A stretch of DNA of 64,000 bases from Cylicocyclus nassatus (lineage: Eukaryota > Nematoda > Chromadorea > Rhabditida > Strongylidae): contig CATQJL010000316.1 in assembly GCA_958299035.1 (NCBI GenBank), positions 47,985,585 to 48,049,584 of the forward strand, in the 5' to 3' direction. This document shows positions 46,601 through 58,430 of this stretch, one piece after another; within the stretch, counting starts at the first letter, position 1; each line of letters begins with the position of its first letter. Made by a program: the position numbers and the translations under genes. The notes under the pieces were generated by a model that was not told where the DNA came from, made no database searches, and saw only the letters and a list, made by a program, of their open reading frames with translations.

Positions 46601-49600
46601 CCCTAGTCGTAAACGGCAGGATATGTCTGTGGCCCTTCCGACATATCTTCCGGTTCAAATGAGAGAGCATAGTATGCTCTTTTGAGAGGGGAAGGTGCCT
46701 GCAAATCGACTAGCCCCCACCATATCCAGATACCGAGCGCCTATGAGTTTGAGTTTTGCGGCAATTTCACGCAGTTTACGTCTCGGCTGACAAATCTGAA
46801 AAAATTAGTTCCTTTTGAAAACTACCCTTATACGTTTTTTTAGGTTTTCCCTCCTTGATGTGATGCTATATACAAAAAATCAGTATTATCGGTAAACATC
46901 GTTCTTTCACATTTCATGTGGAATCGTTTGGAACCATTGTCCATGTCGATCAGCTGTTTTTCCAAAGTTAAAGCTTATCATGCAGTGTATTGATCATGGG
47001 CTCTTATAGGCGGCATTTACCTGAGAATTTCTGTTATTGCTCTGCAAACCGCAATTGACCGCGTGGTTGGTTGACTAGCGTACCCAAGCTCGAAGTCGAG
47101 GGTTGAAGGTCCGAACGTGTGCGTTCTGAATCTTTTGCGACGCCCCGCGTCGCCAAAATTCATATAAGAAGTGACTGCTTAAGATTATGACTTATCGAAA
47201 TCTATGAGTCTGTGAGCTAACGCCGCTGTCCGCCAAGTAGGGTAGATTACAACCAACTCAGTTTCCTTCCAGACATGAGCGTAAATTGGAGGTTAAGCGG
47301 TCTGCTCTTGCTTGTATGCAGACTTGCTCTCCGCCCCCACCCCCTCCCCACTAGAAATGCCTGAATGTCAAGCAGGTTTGCAATGATGCCCTCCCAAAAT
47401 GTCTTTGAATAGACGGCGCGAGTCATCATCCGCTACAACACAATCACAGGAGTTTTTTGCTTGATTGTACGCAAACAGTTGATTACCAGGTACTGCCTAC
47501 GTTTGAAAAACACATTTCCACCTCCAGCTGCAAGCAGCATTGGCAGTGGATCTTCAGGAAGTCCATAACGTGGCGTCATGAGTGCGGAAGCAGGATGGTT
47601 GTTGCATGGATACCCAAACAAATTGGCATGTGTAGCTAGAGGTCGATTGATGCCACCGAGCAGTCTCTCAGAGCCAAACATCGGATTGTAAGCCTAAATA
47701 CTAGTGTTAACGACGGGTATCAAGTGCTATCATCAGTATATTCTATGGGCATGTTTGCGACCATTTGAATATAACAAGGATAGGATACTTGATGACCCCA
47801 GCCATTTGGAATGCGATGTGCACCATAAGGTGCACCTCGAAATGCTGATTCTGAATCTGTGCTTGAAATCTGCGAAACAATCATATGAAGGCAGTCATGC
47901 ATTTTTTCTTAGAAAATTTGCGTACTTTTAGGTAGTTAAAATCATCCAGTTCGATCTATTTTACCGTTTGAAGCTACTGAGGAAAATCCTGAAAGGTGTA
48001 ACATTGTATTTATACCTATCTAAATCATATTTAGCATTTGAAGAGGAAAGCAAAAATTTTTTCTAATGATTTTCACCCACCGCAGTAGCGCAATTCATTT
48101 TTAAAAAAATAAATATAACTCCATCCAGGTTCTCGTTTCGCAGATATGGAAAACAGTATTCGAACCAGAATTAAAAGGGCATTTTTTGATATACAAACCA
48201 TTACGAATGGCCGGGGTCACCAAGTATCGTTCGCTGCCAAGAGCAGTTTCGCTCTTTTTGTAAGATGAGAACCAAAAACCGAATTTGTTATATTATACCG
48301 ATGCTTTCAAGAATAAACGAGACCTGCGAAGCCATGTTTTCGTCCAACAGAGAGGAATGACTCGAAATTGCTGTGGATTGTTCAGCAGCAAATGGTTGCA
48401 TCTGCAAGCTGAGGGCGGCCAACTGTAAAATATTTTCGTTATTGAGAATGTTTCAGTGGTTGCTTGTATCATTTGTTTCCCTTGTGAGGAGAGTGAAGAC
48501 AAATATGGATAAAATTGTTTACTTTGTTTCTATAGCAAGCTCTGGTAGTTTCAAAATGGTGACAAGACGAAACTAAAAAGTGGCTTTTAGGACATCTTTT
48601 GCAGGCAACCGTTGGACAATATGACGGTCTGAGTTGCAGTTGCGCGATAGGTTCCAAACCAGGAGGCAAATGCACAAGGCATCATGGTGGCGAAAGTTAC
48701 CCCGAAAATTGGGCCAGTCCTCTTGGCAATGTCCTTTCTCCATCACTGATGAGAAAGTACAAAAAGCAGAAATGTTTACTTCGAGTATTTAGTGATTTAT
48801 ATCTTGCACTGGCAGAATGATGAATAGAGCGCAGAAAGCGCGCATCGTAGGGAATTGGCAAATTCGTGGCAGGATTCAAAGGTTCAAAGGCACAGTCCAC
48901 CCATATTCTAGACTTCCAGTTTTGGTTGTTCCAAGGCCTTTTCATGCCCCTGGTTCCGAACATGAAGTCGAGAATCCGCGAAAACTGCGACGATCCCCTT
49001 TCCGGAGTGCCCGCGGGCCGGTTCTCCGAAGCGATGATTCTGTAGGGGTTCAGAAATGGGCGGGCATTACTGGAGAGTGCGGTGCCGACTTAGGTTCCTC
49101 ATGCCTCTTCGTTATTCTGAAGCGATTTTCACGCTTCCAAACGACATTCTGCCCTGCGACTTGGGCATTGGCTTGATCAGGGGTCCTATTATCGTAAGCT
49201 GCATTATCGTAAGCTGCCAGAAGGTCAGACCCCTGCCTGAGATAGACGGTGCCTTTAAGCTTGGCGAAAGGGCATGTCCGCACCGAACTACTCGCTGGAG
49301 CCTTATTAGCGATGCAAAAGGATGGAGATGCTATCCTCGACATCATGCTATCCTTTACATGAAGCTTGAAAGTTTATGAAGCGGTCAGAGTGACCGACTG
49401 CGAGAATTTTGAAGTGCCAAAAAAATGAAAAAATAAGAACTTCAAGGAAGTGCCAGAACTCGACACGCTGTTGACCTTGACCAAATTACAACGTGCCTCG
49501 AAAATTTTCGTAAGCATGGTTTTAGTTAGTTTGCAACGAATGAGCGAACAGAGTTGACTCCAGCGATTAACTCTGTGGGTGGTCTGAAGAGCAGGCGAAT

Positions 49601-49807
49601 GCTCCACTGAATGGAATCGGAATACTGGAACCAGTAGTTACACACTCTATACCAATACAGCATTGATGATCAATGAATCAGTAAAATCTACTGCACAAAT
49701 ATTCCATTCGAAATAAAAGTAATTCAAAACTAACCTGAGAGTGTAAATCACCCAGCGGAAGACCCATGCTAGCAGCCATGTGCATTTTTGTGTGCGAATC
49801 AGCAGGC
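40653..49807 (-). CDS. CPEB2-4-type cytoplasmic polyadenylation element-binding protein (5' end not fixed)
   Basis: CPEBs bind U-rich 3' UTR elements and control translation and poly(A) length, in nematodes chiefly in the germ line. RRM1 is split over about 42619-42780 ([13 protein letters not shown]), 42466-42566 ([18 protein letters not shown]) and 42332-42422 ([17 protein letters not shown]). RRM2 lies in 41280-41437 ([12 protein letters not shown]) and 41050-41230 ([19 protein letters not shown]). The ZZ-like Cys/His finger is in 40887-40997 (MCDHC, then Cys pairs) and 40653-40820 ([13 protein letters not shown]). ELKYPKG and [10 protein letters not shown] match the CPEB2-4 class rather than CPEB1; CPB-1/CPB-2/FOG-1 are the likely worm relatives. 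Upstream linker exons join in phase: 42956-43042 ([18 protein letters not shown]), 47501-47693, 48324-48422 and 49735-49807. The true start lies upstream of 49.8 kb and was not found. Confidence 0.9.
43214..43655. mobile_element. MITE with CAGTGTCCGG ends, 442 bp
   Basis: The left end CAGTGTCCGGTCAAAATTAG pairs with the right end TTATCCGGACACTG, and inner parts pair as well (CTCTAACGCAGGAAGGAAAT against TTCCTTCCTGCGTTAGAG). It lies in a CPEB intron. It has no coding capacity and no clear target duplication. Confidence 0.68.
44206..44286. repeat. Perfect 36-bp hairpin, 9-nt loop
   Basis: Bases 44206-44241 (starting GCCAAAAATGAGGATATTCG) and 44251-44286 are exact reverse complements across the loop TAGGAAGTA. 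The complete absence of mismatches sets it apart from the diverged foldbacks around it. It lies in a CPEB intron, about 40 bases from a Helitron-like element. It may be a young MITE or a structured RNA. Confidence 0.75.
44327..44627 (-). mobile_element. Non-autonomous Helitron-like element, copy 1
   Basis: Read on the minus strand, it starts TCTTATATATAAAGCTGAAT after an A and ends GGGTAAGCCAGCTAG before a T. This matches Helitron termini (5' TC, 3' CTRR, insertion between A and T). A GC-rich hairpin (CGGCGGAGCCGG) precedes the 3' end. It carries the TATCGATTTTATCGATTTT block and a GCATGCTGATCACC palindrome. Confidence 0.72.
45091..46265 (+). mobile_element. Non-autonomous Helitron-like element, copy 2, with internal tandem repeats
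   Basis: It starts TCTTATATATAAAGCTGAAT (A before it) and ends GGCGGAGCCGGGTAAGCCAGCTAG (T after it), the same ends as copy 1. The interior holds three tandem units of 119-120 bp and then inverted relatives of the same unit. No Rep/helicase ORF is present, so movement would depend on a partner element elsewhere. Confidence 0.75.
45300..45665 (+). repeat. Tandem repeat, 3 units of about 120 bp, inside the Helitron-like element
   Basis: Each unit runs CTACGGGGCTGGGAGTTGGC, then GTAATCGAGCATGGGGATTC, GGATTATCGATTACTTTTAT and a TTTTATCGATTTTTTTGCAAAG tail (units near 45300, 45420, 45540). The units are almost identical, so the expansion is recent. The ORFs of 83 and 115 codons across them are artefacts. 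Confidence 0.8.
47501..49807 (-). CDS. Probable N-terminal linker exons of the CPEB gene
   Basis: Three minus-strand exons have good splice sites and consistent phases. 49735-49807 reads [19 protein letters not shown] and ends in phase 0. 48324-48422 reads [19 protein letters not shown], phase 0 to 0. 47501-47693 reads [18 protein letters not shown] then [12 protein letters not shown], ending with one base that pairs with the phase of the exon at 42956-43042. The composition (Met, Gln, Ala, Ser, Pro) suits the disordered N-terminal half of CPEB proteins. A further candidate exon near 49.88-49.93 kb (HGYPSSQPPHLTTF) has plausible sites but does not fit the next exon's phase. The assignment to CPEB is inferred from strand, phase and absence of another gene start. 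Confidence 0.55.
47775..48232. mobile_element. MITE family M1, copy 3, in a CPEB intron
   Basis: Its ends GGATACTTGATGACCCCAGCC and GGCCGGGGTCACCAAGTATCG match the other M1 copies, and the interior matches the copy at 26707 (GCTGATTCTGAATCTGTGCT, then TTTGAAGCTACTGAGGAAAA). It lies between two probable CPEB linker exons. Confidence 0.72.
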
Positions 49808-50119
49808 CTGAAAAAAAGCCTTGCTCATTGAAAAAGTTGTTGGCAAGGCATACTTGGGCTAATGGACGAAAATTTCTTTTGTACAATGTATCTAAAAGTG
49901 GTCAAATGAGGAGGCTGAGAAGAAGGATAACCGTGCTGAAAAACAAAGAATGAAAAGTGAGTATCAGGAATTTTCAAGCAAGGCTGCTTATCATTTGGTT
50001 TCAGATGATAAATGCAGATAAGGCTCTTTAGGATGACAACAGCCATATTGAAAACAGACAAAATATGAAGCATTGGAGGAGAGCTCCGGGCCAAGTTTAC
50101 AGCAGATGTCAATATGATT

Positions 50120-51880
50120 TGTTATCTGTTTTATACTGCTTTATATAGGGTCGATGAACACGTTGCCTTCCTCAAACATGAATGCTTCCTGTAAATTCTG
50201 GCCAATGATGATAGCAAGAAGTACTGGCTTTTCTCTATTCATGCCTTACAAAATGGAAATTTGTTACCTTGATATCTTATGGATAATTTCGCTTTTTTTC
50301 CAAGAAAAAATGAGGAAATCGCAGGCTAGAGCTGCCCAACATCTTGTGGATATCTTACAGCTTCATCCGTCAGCAGCACTTATAGCTCGGTTCTTTAGAT
50401 CCAAGAATATGCGATCTCCACTAAACTGCAGGAAGGTTGGGTACCACACACCATTCGAAGTCCTTTAGAGTTCTTATGAACGATCCTTGGAAGTGGACAA
50501 TGAGAGAACCTCCCTGCCCGAAAATGGCGAATCTTCTTGTAGTGCAGAAAACATAATATCGAGCTTGCAAAAATTCTGATTAGTAGATTTGATCGCGGAT
50601 TTTCAGTGCTATTATAAGGATCTAAGGGTGAATGATTTGCGAGGTGGAGTCGCACTGACATTCTGATCACTTCGAAGGCTCATTTTTGAGACAGAAAAGG
50701 GAGCGCAAGCGAACATGTATCTTTCTCGTTTGCTGCCGCTGCTGCCGCAGAAACACCACACTTATTTGAGATTGTGTATCAATTCACGGTGATTAAAAGA
50801 AATCGAATCTGGGAAAATATTTTGACGATGGTCCTAATGTGGCATTCTAACTAGCTCCAAAAGGCTGCCTCAAAGCCATCAGTTGCTCATTTTTTACTTA
50901 ACAGATAATTTTATCGGAGGAGATGAGAAAAGCACGAGTCGATTCAATTAAACTTCTCTGCTTACCCATGGTGTCCAAGAGCATATCTCTACTCATTCAT
51001 GGAGAAAAGTGGAAAGAACACTTTGCAGAAAAATAATCATTATTGCTTATCTTCACAAATCCTATTCCAGTTTCCCAAAGACCACATCATGAGTTGGTCC
51101 TCCAACTATTTTTTTGAATACCAGCTCGATATTATTCTTTTTCTGTATTTCGCTTAGACTTTTTGTGAACATTATCCCTAGTACTCGATATTTGTGAATG
51201 TCTACTGGTGGTGTCTAATGGTCGTCTACTCAGCGAGGCCTTTTGCCGATATCCATCTCGAAATAGTGTGAACATTTCTTAAGTCTCTTTAGTGAAATGG
51301 TGGTTGCCTAATGAGGACGACCGCAGGTTCTATGAGGCTTCTTCTTACTGTCAAGTATTATCCATTCTTGACCGCATTGCGAGCTGAAAAACGCTTGCCC
51401 CAATACAAATCGCCATTGTACAAGTCGTGCTCTCGCGACATTTTAGCCGCGCGTGGTCCGCAACGTTTGAACGGTGCGTGTGGTCTACGCAACGACGGTA
51501 CAAGATGTCAGAAGCATAGACATATACACTGTTTGGTCAATAATACCTCCTTGTCTAGAATTTTTCTTATTATTTTTGAAAGCTGATTTAATCTTCCGAA
51601 TGTACGGTATGGAAGGTTGACCGACCTTTCTTCATTACTTAGAATTACGGTAGGAAACTGCAGGCGGCCTTTATATCAATGAATAGTATTTCTGCTCTAA
51701 AAGTTTCAAAAAATGTGGGAACATGGTAATTGTTTAATCACTTCTAAGAATTGCGAGAAGTCACCGATTAGTAGATAGCATGTGGAAAACTCCGTTGCAT
51801 ACGTGCGGCTTTCCAGTCTTATTAGAATGAAGGCAAATAACTTTGATGTACCGAGAGTTTCTCTGTAGTCCCACATCAAT
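50120..51880. other. No gene supported
   Basis: Only short, unrelated ORFs occur. Upstream exons or the promoter of the minus-strand CPEB gene may lie here, but I could not tie any to it by motif and phase. Confidence 0.4.
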
Positions 51881-51884
51881 AAAA

Positions 51885-52200
51885 AGTAGTTAGCAGTAGC
51901 GGTCGCAGGATTTCGGTCTGGGGGGGGGGGGGTTAAGAAAATTTTCAGATGAAGGTGCGTGGCATAGGCCAGCACTCCAAAAAATCTTTAGGGGTGCTTC
52001 GTAAGATATTTGCGGGCCCATAACCCTAAAATATAGAAAAAGGGGGCGTGGCGGTAGCCACGCAATTTTTTTTACAAGAGATTTTCAAAATTTTCCAGAG
52101 AATGTTTTAATTAATTACAAGTATGAAAACAAGTCACTTGCACATTTCTATAACGCATGTAAATAAATTTCAAAAATTTCGCGGCCTTATAACGACAAGT
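51885..52200 (-). repeat. Dispersed repeat family R1, inverted copy
   Basis: On the reverse strand this carries the same block order as the copy at 16470: GCGGCC...GAAATTT, TTACATG, then GGCGTGGC, GGGCCC and TCTGGGACCGC-like ends. It includes a G-run of about twelve near 51920. It lies in the repeat-rich interval between the CPEB and MEPCE genes. Confidence 0.5.
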
Positions 52201-53060
52201 GACGCGTTCAATACTGCGTATGTTACAGCAAAACGAGAGCAAGCAAAAATCATCAGCCAATCGTCTTTTTTCGTTCGCAACAGCTACAAAAAACCCAAAA
52301 AAAAAAACGGGAAGTCGGCATACTCGCGCGCGAGGAGGGCTCAAATACTCTTTTGATTTGCTCGCAAAAACTTTTATGCAGCAAAAACAACTTAAATTCT
52401 CTCTAGCCATTGAATAATCTCTGACGTATGGGCCTAATCATGGCTATGTCAAAATAGGTCTCGAAGGAGATTTTGCAGAACTCTCTTAATCTTGTTTTTT
52501 CCTTCATTTGACTATTCCGCATGGCATACTGTACTTATGATAGCCATAATCGCGCTTAATCTAGCAAAATTCTATTTGTTAAAAGTTGTTGGAAAGAGTT
52601 ATAACATCATAAGTCAAAAAATCTGCATCGGACAGAACATTTGATACCATAGTACGACAAACAACGAAATCAACATATTTCAAGTGTTAAATGGGTGGTG
52701 CACGCATCCCATTTGATGTAGGCTGTGTAAAAGCTATTTTACTTGCTCACAACTAGGAGATTCTTAACTCTCATGAGGAATTGGTCAGCTTCATGAAATC
52801 TTCTCTTGGAGTAATGGACTTCGTATTTCAAAAAAATACTGATTATGCGGAAATTATCATAAGGAAGCAGTCAACAATGTAAATATGTAAAAACTTTGAC
52901 AAGGAATTTCTGTTTCAAATCCTGAAATCATGCTGATCATCGATGACGTAAACTGAGGCATTAGTTACGGATAAGGAATGCGGTGTACGACGTTTTGGGA
53001 GAAGGTTTGGAAAATCATGTCCCGGAGCATCTAAATGCAAAACCCATGGTACGCTTGAGC
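52201..53060. other. No gene or clear repeat seen
   Basis: This is an A/T-rich stretch with short ORFs only. Confidence 0.45.
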
Positions 53061-53067
53061 TGCTCCT

Positions 53068-53790
53068 CAGACAGTCGAAGGGATACCTCTGGCGGGCAAA
53101 TGGCGCGAGTCTGCCACTTCGCGCTCTAGAGCGCTCCGGAGCCCTGCCATTTCACCCATTTTGGTGCTCCGGGGCTCTCCCAAAACTGGCGCACCTCCGG
53201 AGCAGAGATTTGCGCGTCCCGGAGAAGGGTCCCATTCGTACATCGTGACGTCATCATTACGTTATAGTGACGTCACAAGCAGGCGAATGGGACCCCTCTC
53301 CGGGACGCGCAAATCTCTGCTCCGGAGGTGCGCTAGTTCTGGGAGAGCCCCGGAGCACCAAAATGGGTGAAATGGCTGGGCTCCAGAGCGCTCCAGAGCG
53401 CGAAGTGGCAGACTCGCGCCTTGCCCGCCGGAGCTACGACTGTCTGAGTCAGACAGTCGAAGGGATACCTCCGGAGGGCAAATGGCGGGGGTCTGCCACT
53501 TCGTGCCCCGGAGCCCTTCCATCCATTTTGGTGCTCCAGGACTCCTCCAAATCTGGCGCACCCCCGGAGCAGAGATTTGCGAGCCCCGGGGAGGGGTCCC
53601 ATTCGCCTTCTTGTGACGTCACGGTGACGTCGCGCAAATCTCTGCTCCGGGGGTGCGCCAGATTTGGAGGAGCGCCGGAGCACCAAAATGGGCGAAATGG
53701 GAGGGCTCCGCAGCACGAGTGGCAAACCCCCGCTGGGCAGAGCCCGGGACCCTCCCATTTTCGCTCCGGAGGTATCCCTTCGACTGTCTA
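53068..53790. mobile_element. Two head-to-tail M2 MITEs (53068-53446 and 53450-53790)
   Basis: Each unit has CAGACAGTCGAAGGGATACC at one end and a complement at the other (CTACGACTGTCTG; GGTATCCCTTCGACTGTCT). Each is a near-complete GC-rich palindrome built of CTCCGGAGCAGAGATTTGCG and GGGTCCCATTCG blocks. The centres carry TGACGTCA-type sequence (53248-53275; 53616-53630). Only the three bases AGT separate the two. The 174- and 156-codon ORFs across them are by-products. Confidence 0.75.
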
Positions 53791-54759
53791 AGCACGACCA
53801 CATAATGTTGTCATGATCAGTTCAATATAGCTGGATGGGCAGGGGGAAAGCAATTAACATCATTTTTTATGAAGGCTACCCATCGAATTTCGCTAGGAGA
53901 TTTCTTTTCCCTTGTTTAAACTATCGTGCATCCTACAAACATAAAAAATCTGTGCACATAGAAGATGTTTCAGAGATGGTGACGCAGCATTCGGGATTAC
54001 AGCTATTCCTACCTACAAGGGAAGGATGCGAACCGCACTGGCGAGCTAAGAGCTGATGTAGCATCCCCAGAACGGTGATTCTGACCCTGGTTTCCATTTG
54101 AAGCAAAACTCTGGAAAATTTTGAGCGGTTGGAGGTTCGAACTCATCAGGCCTTAACTGGGGTAGTTTCAGCAAAAAGTGTACAAAAATGGTTATGTTCA
54201 AATAGGAGTCAAAAGAGTAGAGTGATCTGTATGAGTTGGTTTGGCAGTCGTGGGATATTTCGAGTGGTGAGTGGAACGCGCATCTGAAGTATCGTTCATT
54301 CGTTGACCGTACGGACTGCCGACCGCGTGGCGACTGCGACGCGTGCCTTCTAAACTTGCGAAAAAGTGACAAGTTGGACCGTGGCTTAAGATGGGAAGAA
54401 TTCTTTGTTTCTTTTCTACATTATAAAGATGAGAAGAATCCTCTGTTTTCTTTCTATTCATCTTTTCTACGAAAACATCATGCACGCGCAGCGGTCGCCG
54501 CGCGGTCAGCAGTCGTTACGGTTAACGAATAAACGATACTTAATCTCTGTGAGAAGCCTATCATTTAGAATTGTTTTCAAAGAATTATTACAAAAACCAT
54601 AGATTCCCTGAGAAAAACACAAGTTTTAAGAACTCTCTCGAAGGACATGACTAATAGCCACTCCGTTTATAAAGTCCAAAGCGAACCAGCTCCCAAAAAA
54701 ATTTTTTTGTTAGAATTAGCCACACACCAGTTACAGCGTAAGTAGAACACCACACTGTG

Positions 54760-57700
54760 AGGGGTGCGTAGCAAGTGGTACCCAGGCAGCCGACTGCAGC
54801 CGCAGCCAGCCGCCAGAGCTGCCGGCAAAGCCGCTGCAGATGGTACAGTAATTACGTTCGTCGTCTAAAACTCTCGCCGAGAGGTTTTCTCGCACCTCGT
54901 CGCTCTGAGGTGCGAAATCAGCCTCAGGAAAACGTGATATCCTAATACCTATATTATTTTGAATAGGAGAAAATTCATGTTTTTGAGAAACATACAAATA
55001 AACAAAGGTAAACAGGGGAGAGGTTTCTTGAAGGAAAATGTCACAAAATCAAATCACTTCAAAAACTCAATGGTAGCAGAAGCTGAAAAGTTCAGAAATT
55101 TCTCAAAATTCTAGAGATTTTTTTTCGCTTTTATAGAACGGACGAAGACAATTACAGGAAAATGTCATGGATGTGATGGTAAGAAAACTCTGTCAAAATG
55201 ACTATCATAACTTATAATAACGGGCTAAGGTTGTTTACGTGTTTTTGCGTGTGTGTGTGTAAGTCTGTCTGTCTGTCACGAAATTCGTAGGACGTGTTTC
55301 AGCCAACCTCCTGAGCCCAAATTTTGCACAGCACATGCTACCTACATGGGATTCCACTATACAAAAGCACGAGCGGATCCGTTGCGTGGATCCCACAAAA
55401 AATGCGCCTTTAACGGATCCACTTGGTTTTTGGCCAGTAAAATTGAGCGTGTAGCACGACTTTTTGCAAAATTAAGGATAGTTTCACAAGTTAGTATGCA
55501 AGCCATGGACTTTAGCCTAAAAAATTGAACCAAAGTTCATTACTTCGCAAAACGGCGCAAAAATGTATAGGTTGCGTAAACGTTCAATTTGCCAAGGTTT
55601 TACCCGATCATTTGAGAAGATTTTTGCACAGAGATGCGGCCCACGTTGGTTATTGCATCTTATGGCGAATACCAAGCTGTGAAAAGTCCAAAAACCGATT
55701 CAAATCTGCATTTGTTCTTATGGCAAAAGTTTCGTTCATGCGAAATTACCGATCTCATATGAAAAAGCTTTCGGAATGAATAGTTGTTTACAAGTCATTC
55801 GTGATAGTCCGCATAGCGCGGTGAGTCTCAATGTCACTATTGTGCGGGATTGAGTGCGTACAGATAGTAGGACCAGTGCGAGCCTCTGCGAAGCAGAGGT
55901 GACGGGAAGGGACGCAGGAGTTCTTAGCACCTCCATTCGCACCAGCATTCACACTCCAGAAGGCTCCTCGCGCCTTCGCGCAACAGAGGTCAAACCCCGC
56001 CCTCGCTCCACTTCTTCACTGGTCTCATTCGAAGGTTGCGGGAATAGTATGGGCATGCAACGAAAATTCATGAAAAATTCTCATCTTGCCAAATCTCTTG
56101 CCTAAACCTAACTTTTGCATCGACCTATATAGTAGATCAGAATCGTTTTGGCATGCTAACAGAAAATTTACAAAAATTTCAGCGGATATTCGGGTAAAAT
56201 TAATTGCAAAAGTATCAACAAATCTCTCCAGAAAAAGGTCTTTCTTATCATTCTATCGTGAAAAGCACCAGACATGAATTCAAACAAAAAGGAAATTTCA
56301 GTACTGAAAACGCATCCAAATTCTATGAAAAAGCTGTTGAAAATGACGGGAAGCTCAAATTATTCGGTTAGTAAGTCAAGATCTTGCTCTAAAACTGTTC
56401 TAAACCGCAATAAGTCAAATTTCGCTTATTCTAGCTAGATTCTATGGCTTTGATTCGATAGAGCACAGCAAGCTCTACAAGGTAGTGCTTTGAAAAGTTG
56501 CATCAAATTTGATCTACGCGAAGTTGTAGCCAATAGCTAGAAAAATCTAACTGTCCGAAAAATGTGAAAAAAGTAGAAACTCCGTCAAAAAAATTGCAGT
56601 CGTGCAACTTGCTCAATGAATATTTCTTCACATGAGACGTACATATATACACTTTCTCTGGCTGAAAATCGAGAAGAGGGAAGTATCTTTGCTTCTGACA
56701 AAGCGATGCCCACACATAGACTTCACAACTTCTCATCTGTCACCTTCCATCTGTTTTACTCATCCATTCAACAGAAGGGACTATTCTCCGACCCTGCACA
56801 ACTCGGAATAAGATTAGCTAGTGGGCGGAGCAAGTGGGCGGAACCATCTAAAAGGTGCGAAGACCCGTTGGAGGTGCTAAGTACCCCTGCAAGGGAAGGC
56901 GGCGAGGCTTTGGGAACTCCTGGGCCGCCGCCGAGGTGACGCGCTGGTTTCATATATATTGGTGTTAAACGAGCTAAATAAGGAAAAGTAGGTCAATCAA
57001 ATTGAGTAGGGCATTAATAAAAGTTGAAAATATGCCACATCTGCTGATGTAGAAGGGAACATTACCTAGAAGCATGTACTATTTTAATATCTACAAAGTT
57101 CACTTCTTCAGGTATTTTGATAAAATAAAAATTAATGAAAAAAAAATCGAAATTCTTAACACAATGCAAATAATAAAAGTTCACAATTGAAAGAACCACC
57201 TCTGATAATCCTTCAACAAAACCGCATTTCGGATTCTGAAGTGTTCATAGAAAAGTGAATTTGATTTCTAAGAATTCTTCATTGGACAAGGATCCTTAAT
57301 ACAGCGTCAACAAATATTTGTTGTACTCTGATTTTAAAATTTGTGACAGAAAAAACTGATTAATTTCCTATTCATTCATATTTGTAACTGCTTGTGGATT
57401 TTTGGAAATTTTTCGGTGTAGTTTTGTATTCGACTGTATCGTTCTCAATGCAATATGGCTTTTCTCTGCTGTTCAAAATGATATAAATTTTGAGGATATT
57501 ACGCTATCATCGACTCACTCAACTTGATTGACCTATTAGGTTGTCCGGAAATTGATGTGTATAAAATAATCATTCTGACACAGTTTTCTTAACGTTATAT
57601 CCATGACATTTTCCTGTAATTGTTCTCGTTCATTTTTCGACGTAAAATAGACAAATCCCTAGAAATTCGAGAATTCCTATTTTTTTTCAGCTTCTGCCTT

Positions 57701-58017
57701 CATTGAGGTTTTGAAGTGATTTGATTTTGTGATCATTTTCCTTTAAGAAACCTCTCCCCTGTTTACCTTTGTTTATTTGCATGTTTCTCAAAACGTGAAT
57801 TTTCTGCTGTTTCAAATAATATAGGTATCGAGGATATCACGCTTTCCTGAGGCTGATTTCGCATCTCAGAGCGATGAGGTGCGAGAAAACCTCTCGGCAA
57901 GATTTTAGACAACGAGCGTAATTACTGTACCATCTGCAGTGGCTTTGCCGCCAGCTCTGGCGACTGGCTGCGGCAGCAGTCGGCTGCCCGGGTACCACTT
58001 GCACGCCTCCCCTTCAG
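54760..58017. mobile_element. F1-family foldback transposon, 3.3 kb with about 430-bp terminal inverted repeats
   Basis: The left end (GGGGTGCGTAGCAAGTGGTA) and right end (TACCACTTGCACGCCTCCCC) begin long inverted arms through GTTTACCTTTGTTTATTTGC to TGACATTTTCCTGTAATTG. The arms share the core GGTACCCAGGCAGCCGACTG with the elements at 32-35.6 kb. The 2.4 kb interior has only short ORFs, a GTGTGTGTGT/CTGTCTGTCTGT microsatellite near 55250, and no transposase I can name. Confidence 0.65.
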
Positions 58018-58227
58018 GAAGCACGCGTGCGATTGATCCTTATGATAACGGAGTAATCGCAAAAGAAGATCGGTATGTAACGTCGAGCTACGTGTGACTA
58101 AGATATAAGCACTACGCGCGCAGTATTCCACGCTTGCTCCAATATGCCGATTTGCCGCATATCCGCTGCGCTTTGGCAGTTCCTGCGTTAAGGCGGGTTC
58201 GAGCGGATTTGGACGTATTCGGGATCG

Positions 58228-58430
58228 GCCATACTATTCCTGCTATTCCTGCGATTCCTGTGATTCCTGTGATTCCCGCACAGTTTATACGCTGCTTAAA
58301 TGAGCGCATGTTGCGTAAAACAACACGTAACACGCAACACGCGCTCATTTAAGCGGCGTATAAACTGTGCGGGAATCACAGGAATCACAGGAATCGCAGG
58401 AATCGTAGGAATACCAGGAACAGTATGGCC
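58228..58430. repeat. Hairpin element with 9-bp minisatellite arms
   Basis: The left arm holds five units of the type ATTCCTGTG (58236-58277) then CGCACAGTTTATACGC; the right arm is the complement (GCGTATAAACTGTGCGGGAA then AATCACAGG units). The arms are close to 100 bp each. It lies 330 bp upstream of the MEPCE start, in its likely promoter region. Confidence 0.72.

Noticed and set aside
48697..49379. Coding gene suggested by several overlapping ORFs of 73-119 codons
   Set aside because: ORFs on both strands overlap, none has splice-site support or family motifs, and the open frames fit GC-richer repeat sequence.
53267..53803. 174- and 156-codon ORFs on opposite strands
   Set aside because: Both cover palindromic M2 MITEs and encode mirror-like Gly/Pro/Arg repeats, not a protein family.
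55240..55290. GT/CTGT microsatellite as a Helitron 5' end
   Set aside because: It resembles the CTGTCTGT stretch of the Helitron-like copies, but lacks the TCTTATATATAAAGC start and lies inside the F1 foldback element.
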